Origin: an uncultured Flavobacterium sp.
GTDB lineage: Bacteria; Bacteroidota; Bacteroidia; Flavobacteriales; Flavobacteriaceae
Length of the DNA: 64,000 nt
Direction: 5' to 3'
Assembly (NCBI GenBank): GCA_937773775.1
Contig: CALJVL010000024.1
Coordinates: forward strand, 1-64,000
Shown: positions 40,283 through 50,355 of the stretch, piece after piece
How positions within the stretch are numbered: position 1 is the stretch's first letter
How the letters are laid out: each line of letters opens with the position of its first letter
The notes under the pieces: model-generated
What the model was told of the DNA's origin: nothing
Seen by the model: the letters and a program-made list of their open reading frames with translations, nothing else
Database searches by the model: none
Made by a program: the position numbers and the translations under genes

Positions 40283-41926
40283 TTATTTATTTTTTAAAAA
40301 ATATTTTAATAAAAATTCCGTTGAACCATCATGATTTTTAACTGCTTCCGTATCTATCTCTGCCAATATCGAGTTTGCAAGCTGCTTTCCTAGTTCTACA
40401 CCCCATTGATCAAAACTAAAAATATTCCAAATGACACCTTGAACGAAAATCTTGTGTTCGTACAATGCAATAAGAGAACCTAACGATTTAGGAGACAATT
40501 TGTCGATAAGAATAGTATTAGTCGGTTTGTTGCCATTAAACACTTTGAAAGGAAGCAGAAGTTTTGCTTTATCAGCCGAAAGCCCTTCTTTATCAAATTC
40601 GGCTTGAACTTGGTCTGCTGTTTTACCGTGCATTAACGCTTCCGTTTGCGCAAAAAAGTTAGACATCAATTTGTCGTGATGATCAGTATCTCCGTACAGT
40701 GGCTTTACAAACCCTATAAAATCAGAAGGAATTAACTTAGTCCCTTGATGAATCAATTGGAAAAAAGCATGCTGCGCATTGGTACCGGGTTCTCCCCAAA
40801 TAATAGTTCCAGTTTGATAATCGACCGGTTTCCCATCTCTACCAACACTTTTTCCATTACTTTCCATCGTCCCTTGTTGTAGGTAAGGAGCCAATTTTTG
40901 TAAGTACTGACTGTAAGGTATTAATGCTTCGCTTTCGGCACCAAAGAAATTATTGTACCATATACTTAATAAAGCTAAAATTATGGGCATGTTCTTATCA
41001 AAATCAGTCGTTTTAAAATGCTCGTCCATTTCATTTGCACCATCTAGCAAATCGTCAAAATTATCAAAGCCTATCGCTAAACTGATAGTAAGTCCAACCG
41101 CACTCCATAAAGAAAAGCGGCCACCAACCCAATCCCACATTGGGAAAACGTTTTCTGGATCTATCCCAAATTCAGTTACCTTTTGTACATTGGTAGAAAC
41201 CGCAACGAAATGCTTAGCTATGTCCTCCTGATTTACTGATTGCAAAAACCATTTTTTAATGGTTTCAGAATTGGTCAATGTTTCTTGGGTTGTGAATGTC
41301 TTAGAGACAATAACAAAAAGCGTCGTCTCTGGATCTAACTTTTTAATAATTTCATTTACGTGATCCCCATCAATATTAGAAACAAAATGAACATTAAGAT
41401 GATTTGAATAATATTGTAGCGCCTCAACCGCCATCGCAGGACCCAAATCAGACCCTCCGATTCCTATATTTACAACATCTGTAAAAGCTTTTCCGCTATA
41501 GCCTTTTCTGTCTCCTGATACAATTTGATTTGTAAAGGCTTTTATTTTACTCTTTACCTCATATATTTCGGGAACTATATTGATGTCATTTACTTTGATA
41601 ACGGCTGACTCCTTAGCTCTTAATGCGGTATGAAGTACCGCTCTATTTTCAGTCTGGTTAATGATATCACCTTCAAAGTAATTTACTATCGCCTTTTCAA
41701 GGCCCATTTCATTTGCCAATTCAAGCAAAAGAGCAATCGTATCTTTATTAATGATGTTTTTTGAATAATCTATTAAAAAGTCATTCCATTTCAAGTTGAA
41801 TTTTTCAGTTCTTGTAATATCGGTTTGAAACATCTTCAACATTGAAGCATCTTGCATCTCATCAAAGTGCTTTTGTAATTTTTTCCAAGATTCTGTTTCT
41901 GTCGGATTTGTGGTGTTTAAGGCCAT
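40283..41926 (-). CDS. pgi: Glucose-6-phosphate isomerase
   Basis: VNIGIGGSDLGPAM, FVIVSKTFTTQETLTN, VGGRFSLWSAVGL, YEHKIFVQGVIWNIFSFDQWGVELGK. Confidence 0.97.
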   Translation of the reverse strand: MALNTTNPTETESWKKLQKHFDEMQDASMLKMFQTDITRTEKFNLKWNDFLIDYSKNIINKDTIALLLELANEMGLEKAIVNYFEGDIINQTENRAVLHTALRAKESAVIKVNDINIVPEIYEVKSKIKAFTNQIVSGDRKGYSGKAFTDVVNIGIGGSDLGPAMAVEALQYYSNHLNVHFVSNIDGDHVNEIIKKLDPETTLFVIVSKTFTTQETLTNSETIKKWFLQSVNQEDIAKHFVAVSTNVQKVTEFGIDPENVFPMWDWVGGRFSLWSAVGLTISLAIGFDNFDDLLDGANEMDEHFKTTDFDKNMPIILALLSIWYNNFFGAESEALIPYSQYLQKLAPYLQQGTMESNGKSVGRDGKPVDYQTGTIIWGEPGTNAQHAFFQLIHQGTKLIPSDFIGFVKPLYGDTDHHDKLMSNFFAQTEALMHGKTADQVQAEFDKEGLSADKAKLLLPFKVFNGNKPTNTILIDKLSPKSLGSLIALYEHKIFVQGVIWNIFSFDQWGVELGKQLANSILAEIDTEAVKNHDGSTEFLLKYFLKNK

Positions 41927-42039
41927 TTTTAGTTGGGTTCAAGTATTATTTTATATCTGCAAAAATACTACATTAAGTTTTAATCGATAAAGCGTTTAAA
42001 TTTTTATAAACAATTTAACGGAAATTGAAAGAGAAACGG

Positions 42040-42116
42040 TTTTACAAAGAAAAATAAAAGGGGTCACAATTATTTGTTTAAAATAATTGTGACCCCTTTT
42101 ATTTTTCTTTGTAAAA
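42040..42116. repeat. 36-bp perfect inverted repeat with 5-nt loop
   Basis: TTTTACAAAGAAAAATAAAAGGGGTCACAATTATTT-gttta-AAATAATTGTGACCCCTTTTATTTTTCTTTGTAAAA. Confidence 0.97.
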
Positions 42117-42145
42117 GACTCTTTTTATCGCATTTACATATCGAA

Positions 42146-43381
42146 TTATAAATTTCCAATACTATCTAGTTCAAATCTCAACGGCTCCATTGTCTTTAAA
42201 TATCTTGCTTTATTTTTGCTGTTCATTGGTTCTCCTCCTGGTAAATTTAGCTTCAATGCATCCACTTGCTTGCCGTTTTTCCAAAAGCGATAACACACGT
42301 GTGGTCCCGTCGCCAAACCAGTGCTGCCAACTCTACCGATAACATCCCCTTGATTCACGCGCTGGCCACGTCGAACTAAAATTTTTGACATGTGTAAGTA
42401 TTGAGTAGTATAGGTGTTATTGTGTTTTACTTTGACATAATTACCGTTTCCAGCCGTATAGCCAGTCCTAATGACGGTTCCAGCGGCCGTAGTCGTAATT
42501 GGAGTTCCTCTAGGCGCTGCATAATCAGTACCTTTGTGTGCTTTCCACCTGTGTTGCACAGGATGATATCTATTCATCGTAAATCTAGACGAGATTCTAC
42601 TAAATTTGATTGGTGTTTTAAGGAAAAAATTCTTCAACGTCCTTCCTTCTTCATCGTAATAGCTAATTTGTCCAGATGAAGGATCTTGGGCAAAGGAAAA
42701 GGCATAAATGATTTTTCCGTTGTATTCAAAAAACGCAGCTTCAAGACTGTCGACTCCATCGTAAACAGAATCATTTATGAATCGTTCCGCTAAAACGTGA
42801 CACCAAAGCGGTCGCCCTTTTTAACTTTAAAAACATCAATTGACCAAGAATAAATCTTTGTAATTTTATATGCTAAAGCTGCTCCAACACCTGCATTCCC
42901 TAAAGTTTCGGATAAAGAGCCTTTTAAAACCCCCGCAATCGTCTCTGCGCCTAATGGTGATGGGTCTTGTTTTTTTATAAGCGACAACTGTACTGTCGCG
43001 GAAATCAAAGACATAATAATTTACAGCACTTTGTTGATATATAAAAACCTGTAATTTATTAGTTTTATCCTTCGATCTGAGCACTGTATAGGGCTTCTCT
43101 GGTCTAATTACCCTAACATTAAAGGTGTCCTTTACACTTTTAACAATTTCATAAACCTTCCTATCGCCAATATTTTGTCTGTTAATGATGGTCCCAAAAG
43201 TATCCCCTCTTTTAACTGTATCCTCAACTACGTTAAAATCCGAATAATTAAATCCAAAATCTGAATTTTTTACAATCTGCTTTACAGGCTTGGCCTTAAT
43301 TGCCTCTTCAGTTTTATTACCCGCTTTATTACAAGATAGTACCGCTGCCAATACTATGATAACCATTAATACCTTCTTCAA
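42146..43381 (-). pseudogene. M23-family metallopeptidase, two frameshifts
   Basis: Three segments: MKKVLMVII...DSTVVAYKK / QDPSPLGAETIAGVLKGSLSETL...FKVKKGDRFG / VLAERFINDSVYDGVDSLEAAFFEYNGKIIYAFSFAQDPSSGQISYYDEEGRTLKNFFLKTPIKFSRISSRF...HKGTDYAAPRGTPI. Confidence 0.85.
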
Positions 43382-43406
43382 ACTTTGTTATTTTTCTGTA
43401 TTCAAT

Positions 43407-44339
43407 TTAATTTTCTACGCCCCAATTTGCTAATTCATCTGCATTCCATAATTCTGGAAAAAAGATTCTCCTTTGGTACTTTGGGTGCATGTATTTTTTC
43501 CAATCGCTTCCGCCGGTAGCTTCGCCTGTACCCTGTCCGCTATCGATATATTTCCTAGCGGCATTCAAATGACCCATGACCCAGGTTATATTTACCGTAT
43601 GGTCGTAATGACGCATCGCTTTTACCAATTGTGGATTATCCTGGTCTGAATCTGGAAGCTGCTTGAATTTCTGCCATATATTTATGGTGTTGTATTCCTC
43701 CATATGTCTTAGAAAACTTCCCTTATACTTTCGCTCAAATTCTTCTAGTAAGAAGGACTTTTTTCCAGTTTTATAATCTTTACCTGCAGCCTGCCAATAT
43801 AAATGCTCGAACGCATGCTCATAAGCAGTCTTCCTATCTATTGCGTCTCTATATCGGTGATCAATAAGGTTGATTAAATCAGTAGAAGAAAATTCTATTA
43901 AGCGATATTGCGCACTTTGAAAACCACTTGCAGGAGTTAGCGTATTTCTAAACTTCATGTATTGTTCCACCTCCATACCGTCGCCCATTATATCGAAAGA
44001 AGTGGTTAACATATCAAAATACCGACTGATTCTAATTAACCTCTCCGCGAAAAAGTCAGCTTTAATGTTTTTGCAATAAGAGATCTGATTTATTTCCCAC
44101 AGAATCATTTTAAACAGTAATTCATTCACCTGATGATACATGATAAAAACCATTTCATCAGGAAGTGTTGTTCTTTGAATCTGTAAATTTAAGAGTGCAT
44201 CAGTCTGAATATAATCCCAGTAATTTATAGGTTTTGACCAAAGCAAACCTTCCAAATGTGTATCTGTTTTTTGATTTATGGATTCGTACTTAAGCTCGAT
44301 TTCCTTCAAAACAGCTTCTCTATTTCCACTAATTTTCAT
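43407..44339 (-). CDS. Tryptophan 2,3-dioxygenase family protein
   Basis: DEMVFIMYHQVNELLFKMILWEI, NTLTPASGFQSAQYRLIEF, GTGEATGGSDWKKYMHPKYQRRIFFPELW. Confidence 0.88.
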   Translation of the reverse strand: MKISGNREAVLKEIELKYESINQKTDTHLEGLLWSKPINYWDYIQTDALLNLQIQRTTLPDEMVFIMYHQVNELLFKMILWEINQISYCKNIKADFFAERLIRISRYFDMLTTSFDIMGDGMEVEQYMKFRNTLTPASGFQSAQYRLIEFSSTDLINLIDHRYRDAIDRKTAYEHAFEHLYWQAAGKDYKTGKKSFLLEEFERKYKGSFLRHMEEYNTINIWQKFKQLPDSDQDNPQLVKAMRHYDHTVNITWVMGHLNAARKYIDSGQGTGEATGGSDWKKYMHPKYQRRIFFPELWNADELANWGVEN

Positions 44340-45109
44340 TGTAATTTTATTTTAAACGGATTATTCAATCCTTTAAACGCGTCTAAATCTGCTTTAATTG
44401 ACCCTACTGCAAGATCCGCCTTTATTCTAACAGGTAATCTATTTTTGTCATCTGATATCCAAACTGTTAAACTCTCCTGTTCCTTAAAAATACGCCCTGA
44501 TTGTACATAGGGCTTAAATACCATACAAGACACGATGCCAAATTTAGTCGTAATATCTTCACGGCCTACGAACTTTAACTTAAATTTTGTCGTTTCATCG
44601 TCAAAAAACATGTCGATTGCAATTGTTTCTCCTGGATTAATTTTGTCAATACTGGGATAGTTCCTCAGATAATAGAAAGAAGATAAAATATCTTGGGTGT
44701 TTTTTGGAATAACAAAGGTTTTTTCGTTTCCATGTTTATAATCTTTTACCAAAATACTATTGGCAGTTTGACTAAAAAAACCTTGCTGGTCTTTGGTATA
44801 ACCACCCTCATTAATTTTTCTTATAAATTGGTGCGGGTTACCAGATTCCCGATCGATATAACTTTCATATAAATCATCTACTTTAAAGAAAAATCGAGAC
44901 ATTCCAGTAGTATATCCTTTACCGACAACATGAAATGCTTTTTTGTTATTCACAACGGCATCTTTAACCTCTAGAGTAGCATAGCCTGCATTTACAAAGC
45001 CATAATGAATACGAAATTTAAACCATTCGCCAGTACCGTATGCTTCTTGCTTAGGTGTATCAAAACTTACGGTTACTATCAATAACAAGAATAGTATTAT
45101 TTTTTTCAT
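44336..45109 (-). CDS. DUF3108 domain-containing protein
   Basis: GEWFKFRIHYGFVNAGYATLEVKD, GYTTGMSRFFFKVDDLYESYID, IRIKADLAVGSIKADLDAFKGL pattern. Confidence 0.8.
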   Translation of the reverse strand: MKKIILFLLLIVTVSFDTPKQEAYGTGEWFKFRIHYGFVNAGYATLEVKDAVVNNKKAFHVVGKGYTTGMSRFFFKVDDLYESYIDRESGNPHQFIRKINEGGYTKDQQGFFSQTANSILVKDYKHGNEKTFVIPKNTQDILSSFYYLRNYPSIDKINPGETIAIDMFFDDETTKFKLKFVGREDITTKFGIVSCMVFKPYVQSGRIFKEQESLTVWISDDKNRLPVRIKADLAVGSIKADLDAFKGLNNPFKIKLQ

Positions 45110-45170
45110 AACTTACTTTACCTATTTATCGACTGCACTTGCAAATTTTGTTCCAAATATATTAAAACAA

Positions 45171-45201
45171 AAAAACTCAGTCAAACAATGACTGAGTTTT
45201 T
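45171..45201 (-). terminator. Strong hairpin terminator
   Basis: AAAAACTCAGTCA-aacaa-TGACTGAGTTTTT; T-run on the minus strand after the hairpin. Confidence 0.8.
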
Positions 45202-45399
45202 ATGCTATTAACTAACCAAAAAACTATAAATTATGAAATTTATATCAATTCGGAAGGAAACCACCCCCTCCTTTTTGCGTGTGCAAAGGTAGTCAACAAA
45301 ACTACATGTTTAAACTAAAAAACAAGTTTAACACAACATTGCTAAAATAACAAGCTGTTCATATATTATTTTTTTACATAATGTAAAAAAAATAGGCTT

Positions 45400-46560
45400 T
45401 TATAGCGTTCCTCGCAATGCCTGCTCTCTCTCAATAGATTCAAATAGAGCCTTAAAGTTCCCTGCACCAAAACCTTTGGCTCCCATTCTTTGTATAATTT
45501 CAAAAAACAATGTCGGTCTATCCTGTACTGGTTTTGTGAAAATTTGTAATAAATACCCCTCTTCATCTGCATCTACCATGATTGCCAATCTCTCTAATTC
45601 ATTTAAATCTTCTTTCATCATTTTCATATGCTCCCCGAGTCGTTCCGGAATCGCTTCATAATAGGTATGTGGGGGCGCCGACAAAAATTCGACTCCTCTG
45701 GCCTTTAATTGACTTATTGTTTTAATGATGTCGTCTGTTGCAATGGCGATATGTTGTATTCCAGGTCCGCCATAAAAGTCAAGATATTCCTCAATTTGAG
45801 ATTTCTTCTTTCCTTCTGCAGGTTCGTTGATAGGAAATTTAATTCTTCCGTTTCCGTTAGACATAACTTTACTCATCAAGGCCGAGTACTCTGTGTTAAT
45901 TTGTTTGTCATCAAAAGAAAGGAAGTTTACAAATCCCATTACCTCTTCATAGAACTTAACCCAGGTATTCATTTCATTCCAACCAACATTTCCTACCATG
46001 TGGTCAATGTATTTTAAGCCTGTTGTTTCAGGGTTATAGTCGGACTTCCATTCTTTATAACCAGGCAAGAAAATACCTTTATAGTTTTTACGCTCCACAA
46101 AAATATGAACCGTCTCTCCGTAGGTATAAATTCCCGAACGCACTACTTCTCCAAATTCATCTTTCTCGGTTGTAGGCTCCATAAACGAGCGAGCACCACG
46201 TTTCATTGTTTCCTCATAGGCACTTGTAGCGTCTTCAACCCAAAGTGCAGCTACTTTCACTCCATCTCCATGTTTTCTCAGATGTTCGTGTATAGGAGAA
46301 TCCTGTATTAATGGTGTTGTAATTACGATGCGAACTTTATCTTGTTTCAGTACATAAGAAGTCCTGTCTCTTACTCCCGTTTCTAATCCGGCATACGCTA
46401 ACGATTGGTAGCCGAAGGCAGTTTTGTAATAGTGTGCCGATTGTTTTGCATTACCTACGTAGAATTCTACATAGTCAGTTCCTAGTAAGGGAAGGAAATC
46501 TTGCGCTCCTTCAAATATTTTCTCTAGCCCGTATTCTACTGATTTTACTTCTTTTGACAT
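45400..46560 (-). CDS. hppD: 4-hydroxyphenylpyruvate dioxygenase
   Basis: VEFYVGNAKQSAHYYKTAFGY, GPGIQHIAIATDDI, LLQIFTKPVQDRPTLFFEIIQRMGAKGFGAGNFKALFESIEREQ. Confidence 0.95.
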   Translation of the reverse strand: MSKEVKSVEYGLEKIFEGAQDFLPLLGTDYVEFYVGNAKQSAHYYKTAFGYQSLAYAGLETGVRDRTSYVLKQDKVRIVITTPLIQDSPIHEHLRKHGDGVKVAALWVEDATSAYEETMKRGARSFMEPTTEKDEFGEVVRSGIYTYGETVHIFVERKNYKGIFLPGYKEWKSDYNPETTGLKYIDHMVGNVGWNEMNTWVKFYEEVMGFVNFLSFDDKQINTEYSALMSKVMSNGNGRIKFPINEPAEGKKKSQIEEYLDFYGGPGIQHIAIATDDIIKTISQLKARGVEFLSAPPHTYYEAIPERLGEHMKMMKEDLNELERLAIMVDADEEGYLLQIFTKPVQDRPTLFFEIIQRMGAKGFGAGNFKALFESIEREQALRGTL

Positions 46561-46758
46561 GGCATTTCTTTTTTGAATTGGAAAACCCGATTTTGAAACG
46601 CAGATAACGCGAATACTCACAGATTTACGCTGATTATATTAATTTAAAAAGTATTGTTGTTTACACAAAAGACATAGCCCTAATGAAAGCGAGATCCTTT
46701 TTATTCTACACTTTCAGAATAAAAAGATATAACGCACAGCAGGAAGCAGCTCCTTATC

Positions 46759-47916
46759 CTACTCAACCCAGGATTTATAGTATTTTCCGTCATCTAGTCC
46801 CATTGCAGTTTCTGTTACCATTAGGGGTCGAAATGTATCAACCATTACGGCTAACTCATGAGTTTCTTTATGACCGATGCTTCTTTCCATTGCTCCGGGA
46901 GCTGGACCATGAGGAATTCCTTTTGGATGCAGGGTGATGTGCCCCTGCTCTATATTATTGCGACTCATAAAGTCCCCGTCTACATAGTATAACACCTCAT
47001 CACTGTCAATATTGCTATGATTGTATGGAGCTGGAATTGATTTTGGATGGTAATCATATAGCCTAGGGACAAAGGAACAAACAACAAATGTTGACGTTTC
47101 GAATGTTTGATGTACTGGTGGCGGTTGATGTACTCGCCCGGTAATTGGCTCAAAATTGTGAATACTGAATCCGTAAGGATAATTGTAGCCATCCCAGCCA
47201 ACTACATCAAAAGGATGTGTAGCATAAACTACTTCATGTATCATACCTTCCTTTTTGATTTTAATTAAAAAATCACCCTTTTCATCATGGGTTTCTAGTT
47301 CCGTTGGCAAAATAAAATCGCGTTCGCAAAATGGAGAATGCTCCAGATGCTGTCCAGATTCATTTTTATAACGTTTAGGAGTATAAAATGGCGCAAAGGA
47401 CTCAACATAAAACAGTCTGTTTACAGATGTTTCAAAATCAATTTGATATATAATTCCTCTCGGAATGATTAGGTAGTCGCCATATTCAAAGGGTATGTTT
47501 CCCATCATTGTGCGTAATTTCCCTTTTCCCTTGTGAATAAAAATCATTTCATCCGCGTCGGCATTTTTATAAAAATATTCACGCAATGACTTTTGTGGCG
47601 CCGCCAGACCTATTGTACAGTCTTTATTTACCAACATAGCTTTGCGACTGTCCAAGAAATCATCTTCAGGGTTCAAGTCAAATCCTTTTAATAATAATGA
47701 TTTTATGTTTTTACCAATGGCAATTTTGGGTTCAACGGAATAGGACTTTGTGATTTCTTTTACCTGTGTTGGTCTGTGAACATGATACAATAGGGAGGAG
47801 TTTCCATGAAAACCTTCCGTTCCAAATAATTGTTCATAATAGAACCCTCCACTTGGTTTTTGAAATTGCGTATGTCTTTTTTGGGGGAAATCCCCTAATT
47901 TATGGTATACTGGCAT
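46759..47916 (-). CDS. hmgA: Homogentisate 1,2-dioxygenase
   Basis: LFGTEGFHGNSSLLYHVHRPTQV, DEMIFIHKGKGKLRTMMGNIPFEYGDYLIIPRG, HPKGIPHGPAPGAMERSIG. Confidence 0.92.
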   Translation of the reverse strand: MPVYHKLGDFPQKRHTQFQKPSGGFYYEQLFGTEGFHGNSSLLYHVHRPTQVKEITKSYSVEPKIAIGKNIKSLLLKGFDLNPEDDFLDSRKAMLVNKDCTIGLAAPQKSLREYFYKNADADEMIFIHKGKGKLRTMMGNIPFEYGDYLIIPRGIIYQIDFETSVNRLFYVESFAPFYTPKRYKNESGQHLEHSPFCERDFILPTELETHDEKGDFLIKIKKEGMIHEVVYATHPFDVVGWDGYNYPYGFSIHNFEPITGRVHQPPPVHQTFETSTFVVCSFVPRLYDYHPKSIPAPYNHSNIDSDEVLYYVDGDFMSRNNIEQGHITLHPKGIPHGPAPGAMERSIGHKETHELAVMVDTFRPLMVTETAMGLDDGKYYKSWVE

Positions 47917-48100
47917 GATTTTTTTATTTATAAGTTTAACAGTTTAAAGTTGAGATTACTTTATAACGATTTGCGTTAAATCAAAAAATAGTTGCTCACT
48001 CAGGATTTCTCTTGATGAGGAATTGAAGATAATCCAACAAACCGTTCCATTTCTTTTTCATTTTAACAAATATCGGAATTTTTATTGATATAGTTTGAAT

Positions 48101-50305
48101 TTAAAATAAAAATCCAACACTAAACATAGTATATCCCTCCTGATTTTCAGGTGACCAAGAATGTTTTATTTCGACAGGGCCTATTACCGTTTCAAGTCCA
48201 TATCCAATTGCATAACCCGAATATTTAGGCAGTGAAACCCAATTAACAGATTCAAAAATCCTGTCCCCTAGGTTCGCATAATTGGCAGAAAAATTAAGGT
48301 GATTGTTTTTATAGAACTCATAATCGAAGGTTAACGTAGACTTTACGTAACTATTGCCAGCAATACTTAAAAGATCATAGCCATAAAAATGTCTGAAGTT
48401 ATTTATAGTATTATACCCATATCCTCCCAGAACGAAATTAAAAAAACTTACACTATCATTGCCAAAAGAAAAACCAGCCTCTGTTTGAATTTTAATTGTA
48501 GCGTCTTTAAAAATTGTTGCGGCCACACCAAAGTCCGCCTTTGCGATAGAAAAAGTATTAAACTGCTTAGTATAGTTTGAGGAAAGCAAATAGGACTGTA
48601 TATCGCCAGAAAAATACCAGCCTTTTTTAGGAAAATATTTGTCATCAAATGAGTCATACTTCATATATCCAAAAACACTTAGATAATCGCTCCTATCTAT
48701 GATAGGGTCTATAGTAGCTAAGGTTTCCGACTTGATTTTTAAAAATTTATACTCAATGCCACCGCCTATCAAAAATTTCTGTACAAATAACGATTGAAAA
48801 TAAACCTGATTCGTTACATCCGAAAAGTCAATGTTAATTGCGTTTAAACCCAAAGACTCAAAATCTAAACTACTTATATCACTAGTAACATTTCTATTAA
48901 ATTGATTTAAAAATGATTTAAAACCAAAACTCAAATTGTATCCGTTTTCGATGTAGTAATCAAAATTATACCTAAAATTATCTCCCAACACTACATCTAA
49001 TGATGCGATGTCATTTTTAAACAATGTTCTCTTACGGGTTAAGTTTATTAACACACCACTTTTGAACAGTCCATCATAGTGCATTCCAAACTTCAAATAG
49101 GTTTTAATTGGATTCTCCTTCAAATAAAGGTTTAAGTCATCTCCCCCCTTGTTTGCGTCGAACAAATAATTTATGACGCTAAAGTTATTTGTTGAATTAA
49201 TGTTGTTAATCCCAACCTCCAACTGTTTATAACTAATTGTTGATCCTGGTTTAAATCTCAATTTCCCAAGAACATAGTCTTTTGTAAAGTTGTTTAATTG
49301 AGCAATATTTATATTCTTTATGTGTAAACTGTCCGGTTGAATTCTTAATTTAGGTTTTTTGTACTGTATTGAATCATTGCGCCCTAATTCTTTCATTCTC
49401 TCAAATACAGAAAAAGCAGCCTCTTCTCCTTTTTCAATAATTTCTTTTCCTTTATCGAACGATATCACTCCAAATTCTGTAATATCAGGCTTGATATAAA
49501 TATCAGTTTTAAGGACATCGCCTTTCATTTTTTCTATCGAATGCAGATTCGTAATTTGGACTAAAATTTTTGTGGCATCCTTAAGGGTAGATCTATCTCT
49601 TAAGTCATCTTGTACATCCACTCCAATAATAACATCTGCTCCCAGCTTCCTAACCTCGTCGATAGGATAGTTATTAGTGACACCGCCATCAACTAAAAGT
49701 TGCCCATCAATTTCAACTGGAGAAAATAACGACGGAAATGCAGAGCTAGCGAGTAGGGCCTCAGCCAAATTTCCTTTATTCAACATGACCTGTTTACCCG
49801 TTTCAATATCAGACCCTATGCATAAAAAAGGAATCGACAAATTATTGAAGTCTCTTACATGCCTTACATTCCTGGTGATCCTACTTAATAAATTAAAGTT
49901 ATAAAGTCCCTTTGATAAAGCTTGTGGTATACTAATGCTGAACTTATTGAAAGGTAAAACGAGTGCATACAGTTCATCGTTTCTTTTTTCATAAAAATTT
50001 TTTGAGGACCTTGGAATGAAATCATTTATCAATTCATTAAAGTTGGTCGTCTGGAAAATAGAATCAATTTGTGCAGCATTATATCCTGTAGCGTATAAAC
50101 CCCCTACAACAGCACCCATACTCGTTCCCCCTATATAATCAACCTTAACGCCTGCGTCTTCCAGTACTTTCAAAACTCCTATATGTGCAAATCCTTTTGC
50201 TCCACCACCGCTTAAAACTAAACCTACTTTTGGTTTGTCATACTCTTGTGAAAACATCGCCAAATAACTGAAAAATATAAGGGTTAGAAAGAAATGTCTT
50301 TTCAT
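48101..50305 (-). CDS. Patatin-like phospholipase with POTRA/Omp85-like C-terminal barrel
   Basis: VGLVLSGGGAKGFAHIGVLKVL, GGTSMGAVVGGLYATGY, VDGGVTNNYP; C-terminal surface-antigen-type barrel ending GYTMFSVGFLF. Confidence 0.9.
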   Translation of the reverse strand: MKRHFFLTLIFFSYLAMFSQEYDKPKVGLVLSGGGAKGFAHIGVLKVLEDAGVKVDYIGGTSMGAVVGGLYATGYNAAQIDSIFQTTNFNELINDFIPRSSKNFYEKRNDELYALVLPFNKFSISIPQALSKGLYNFNLLSRITRNVRHVRDFNNLSIPFLCIGSDIETGKQVMLNKGNLAEALLASSAFPSLFSPVEIDGQLLVDGGVTNNYPIDEVRKLGADVIIGVDVQDDLRDRSTLKDATKILVQITNLHSIEKMKGDVLKTDIYIKPDITEFGVISFDKGKEIIEKGEEAAFSVFERMKELGRNDSIQYKKPKLRIQPDSLHIKNINIAQLNNFTKDYVLGKLRFKPGSTISYKQLEVGINNINSTNNFSVINYLFDANKGGDDLNLYLKENPIKTYLKFGMHYDGLFKSGVLINLTRKRTLFKNDIASLDVVLGDNFRYNFDYYIENGYNLSFGFKSFLNQFNRNVTSDISSLDFESLGLNAINIDFSDVTNQVYFQSLFVQKFLIGGGIEYKFLKIKSETLATIDPIIDRSDYLSVFGYMKYDSFDDKYFPKKGWYFSGDIQSYLLSSNYTKQFNTFSIAKADFGVAATIFKDATIKIQTEAGFSFGNDSVSFFNFVLGGYGYNTINNFRHFYGYDLLSIAGNSYVKSTLTFDYEFYKNNHLNFSANYANLGDRIFESVNWVSLPKYSGYAIGYGLETVIGPVEIKHSWSPENQEGYTMFSVGFLF

Positions 50306-50355
50306 AAAGCTTTTTTTATTTGTGAGATTGCTATTTCTCATTATTTACCTTAAAG

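Noticed and set aside
46590-46640. Text resembling a dispersed repeat (ACGCAGATAACGCGAATACTCACAGATTTACGCTGATTAT)
   Set aside because: No second copy seen in the window; cannot be supported as a repeat without genome-wide comparison.
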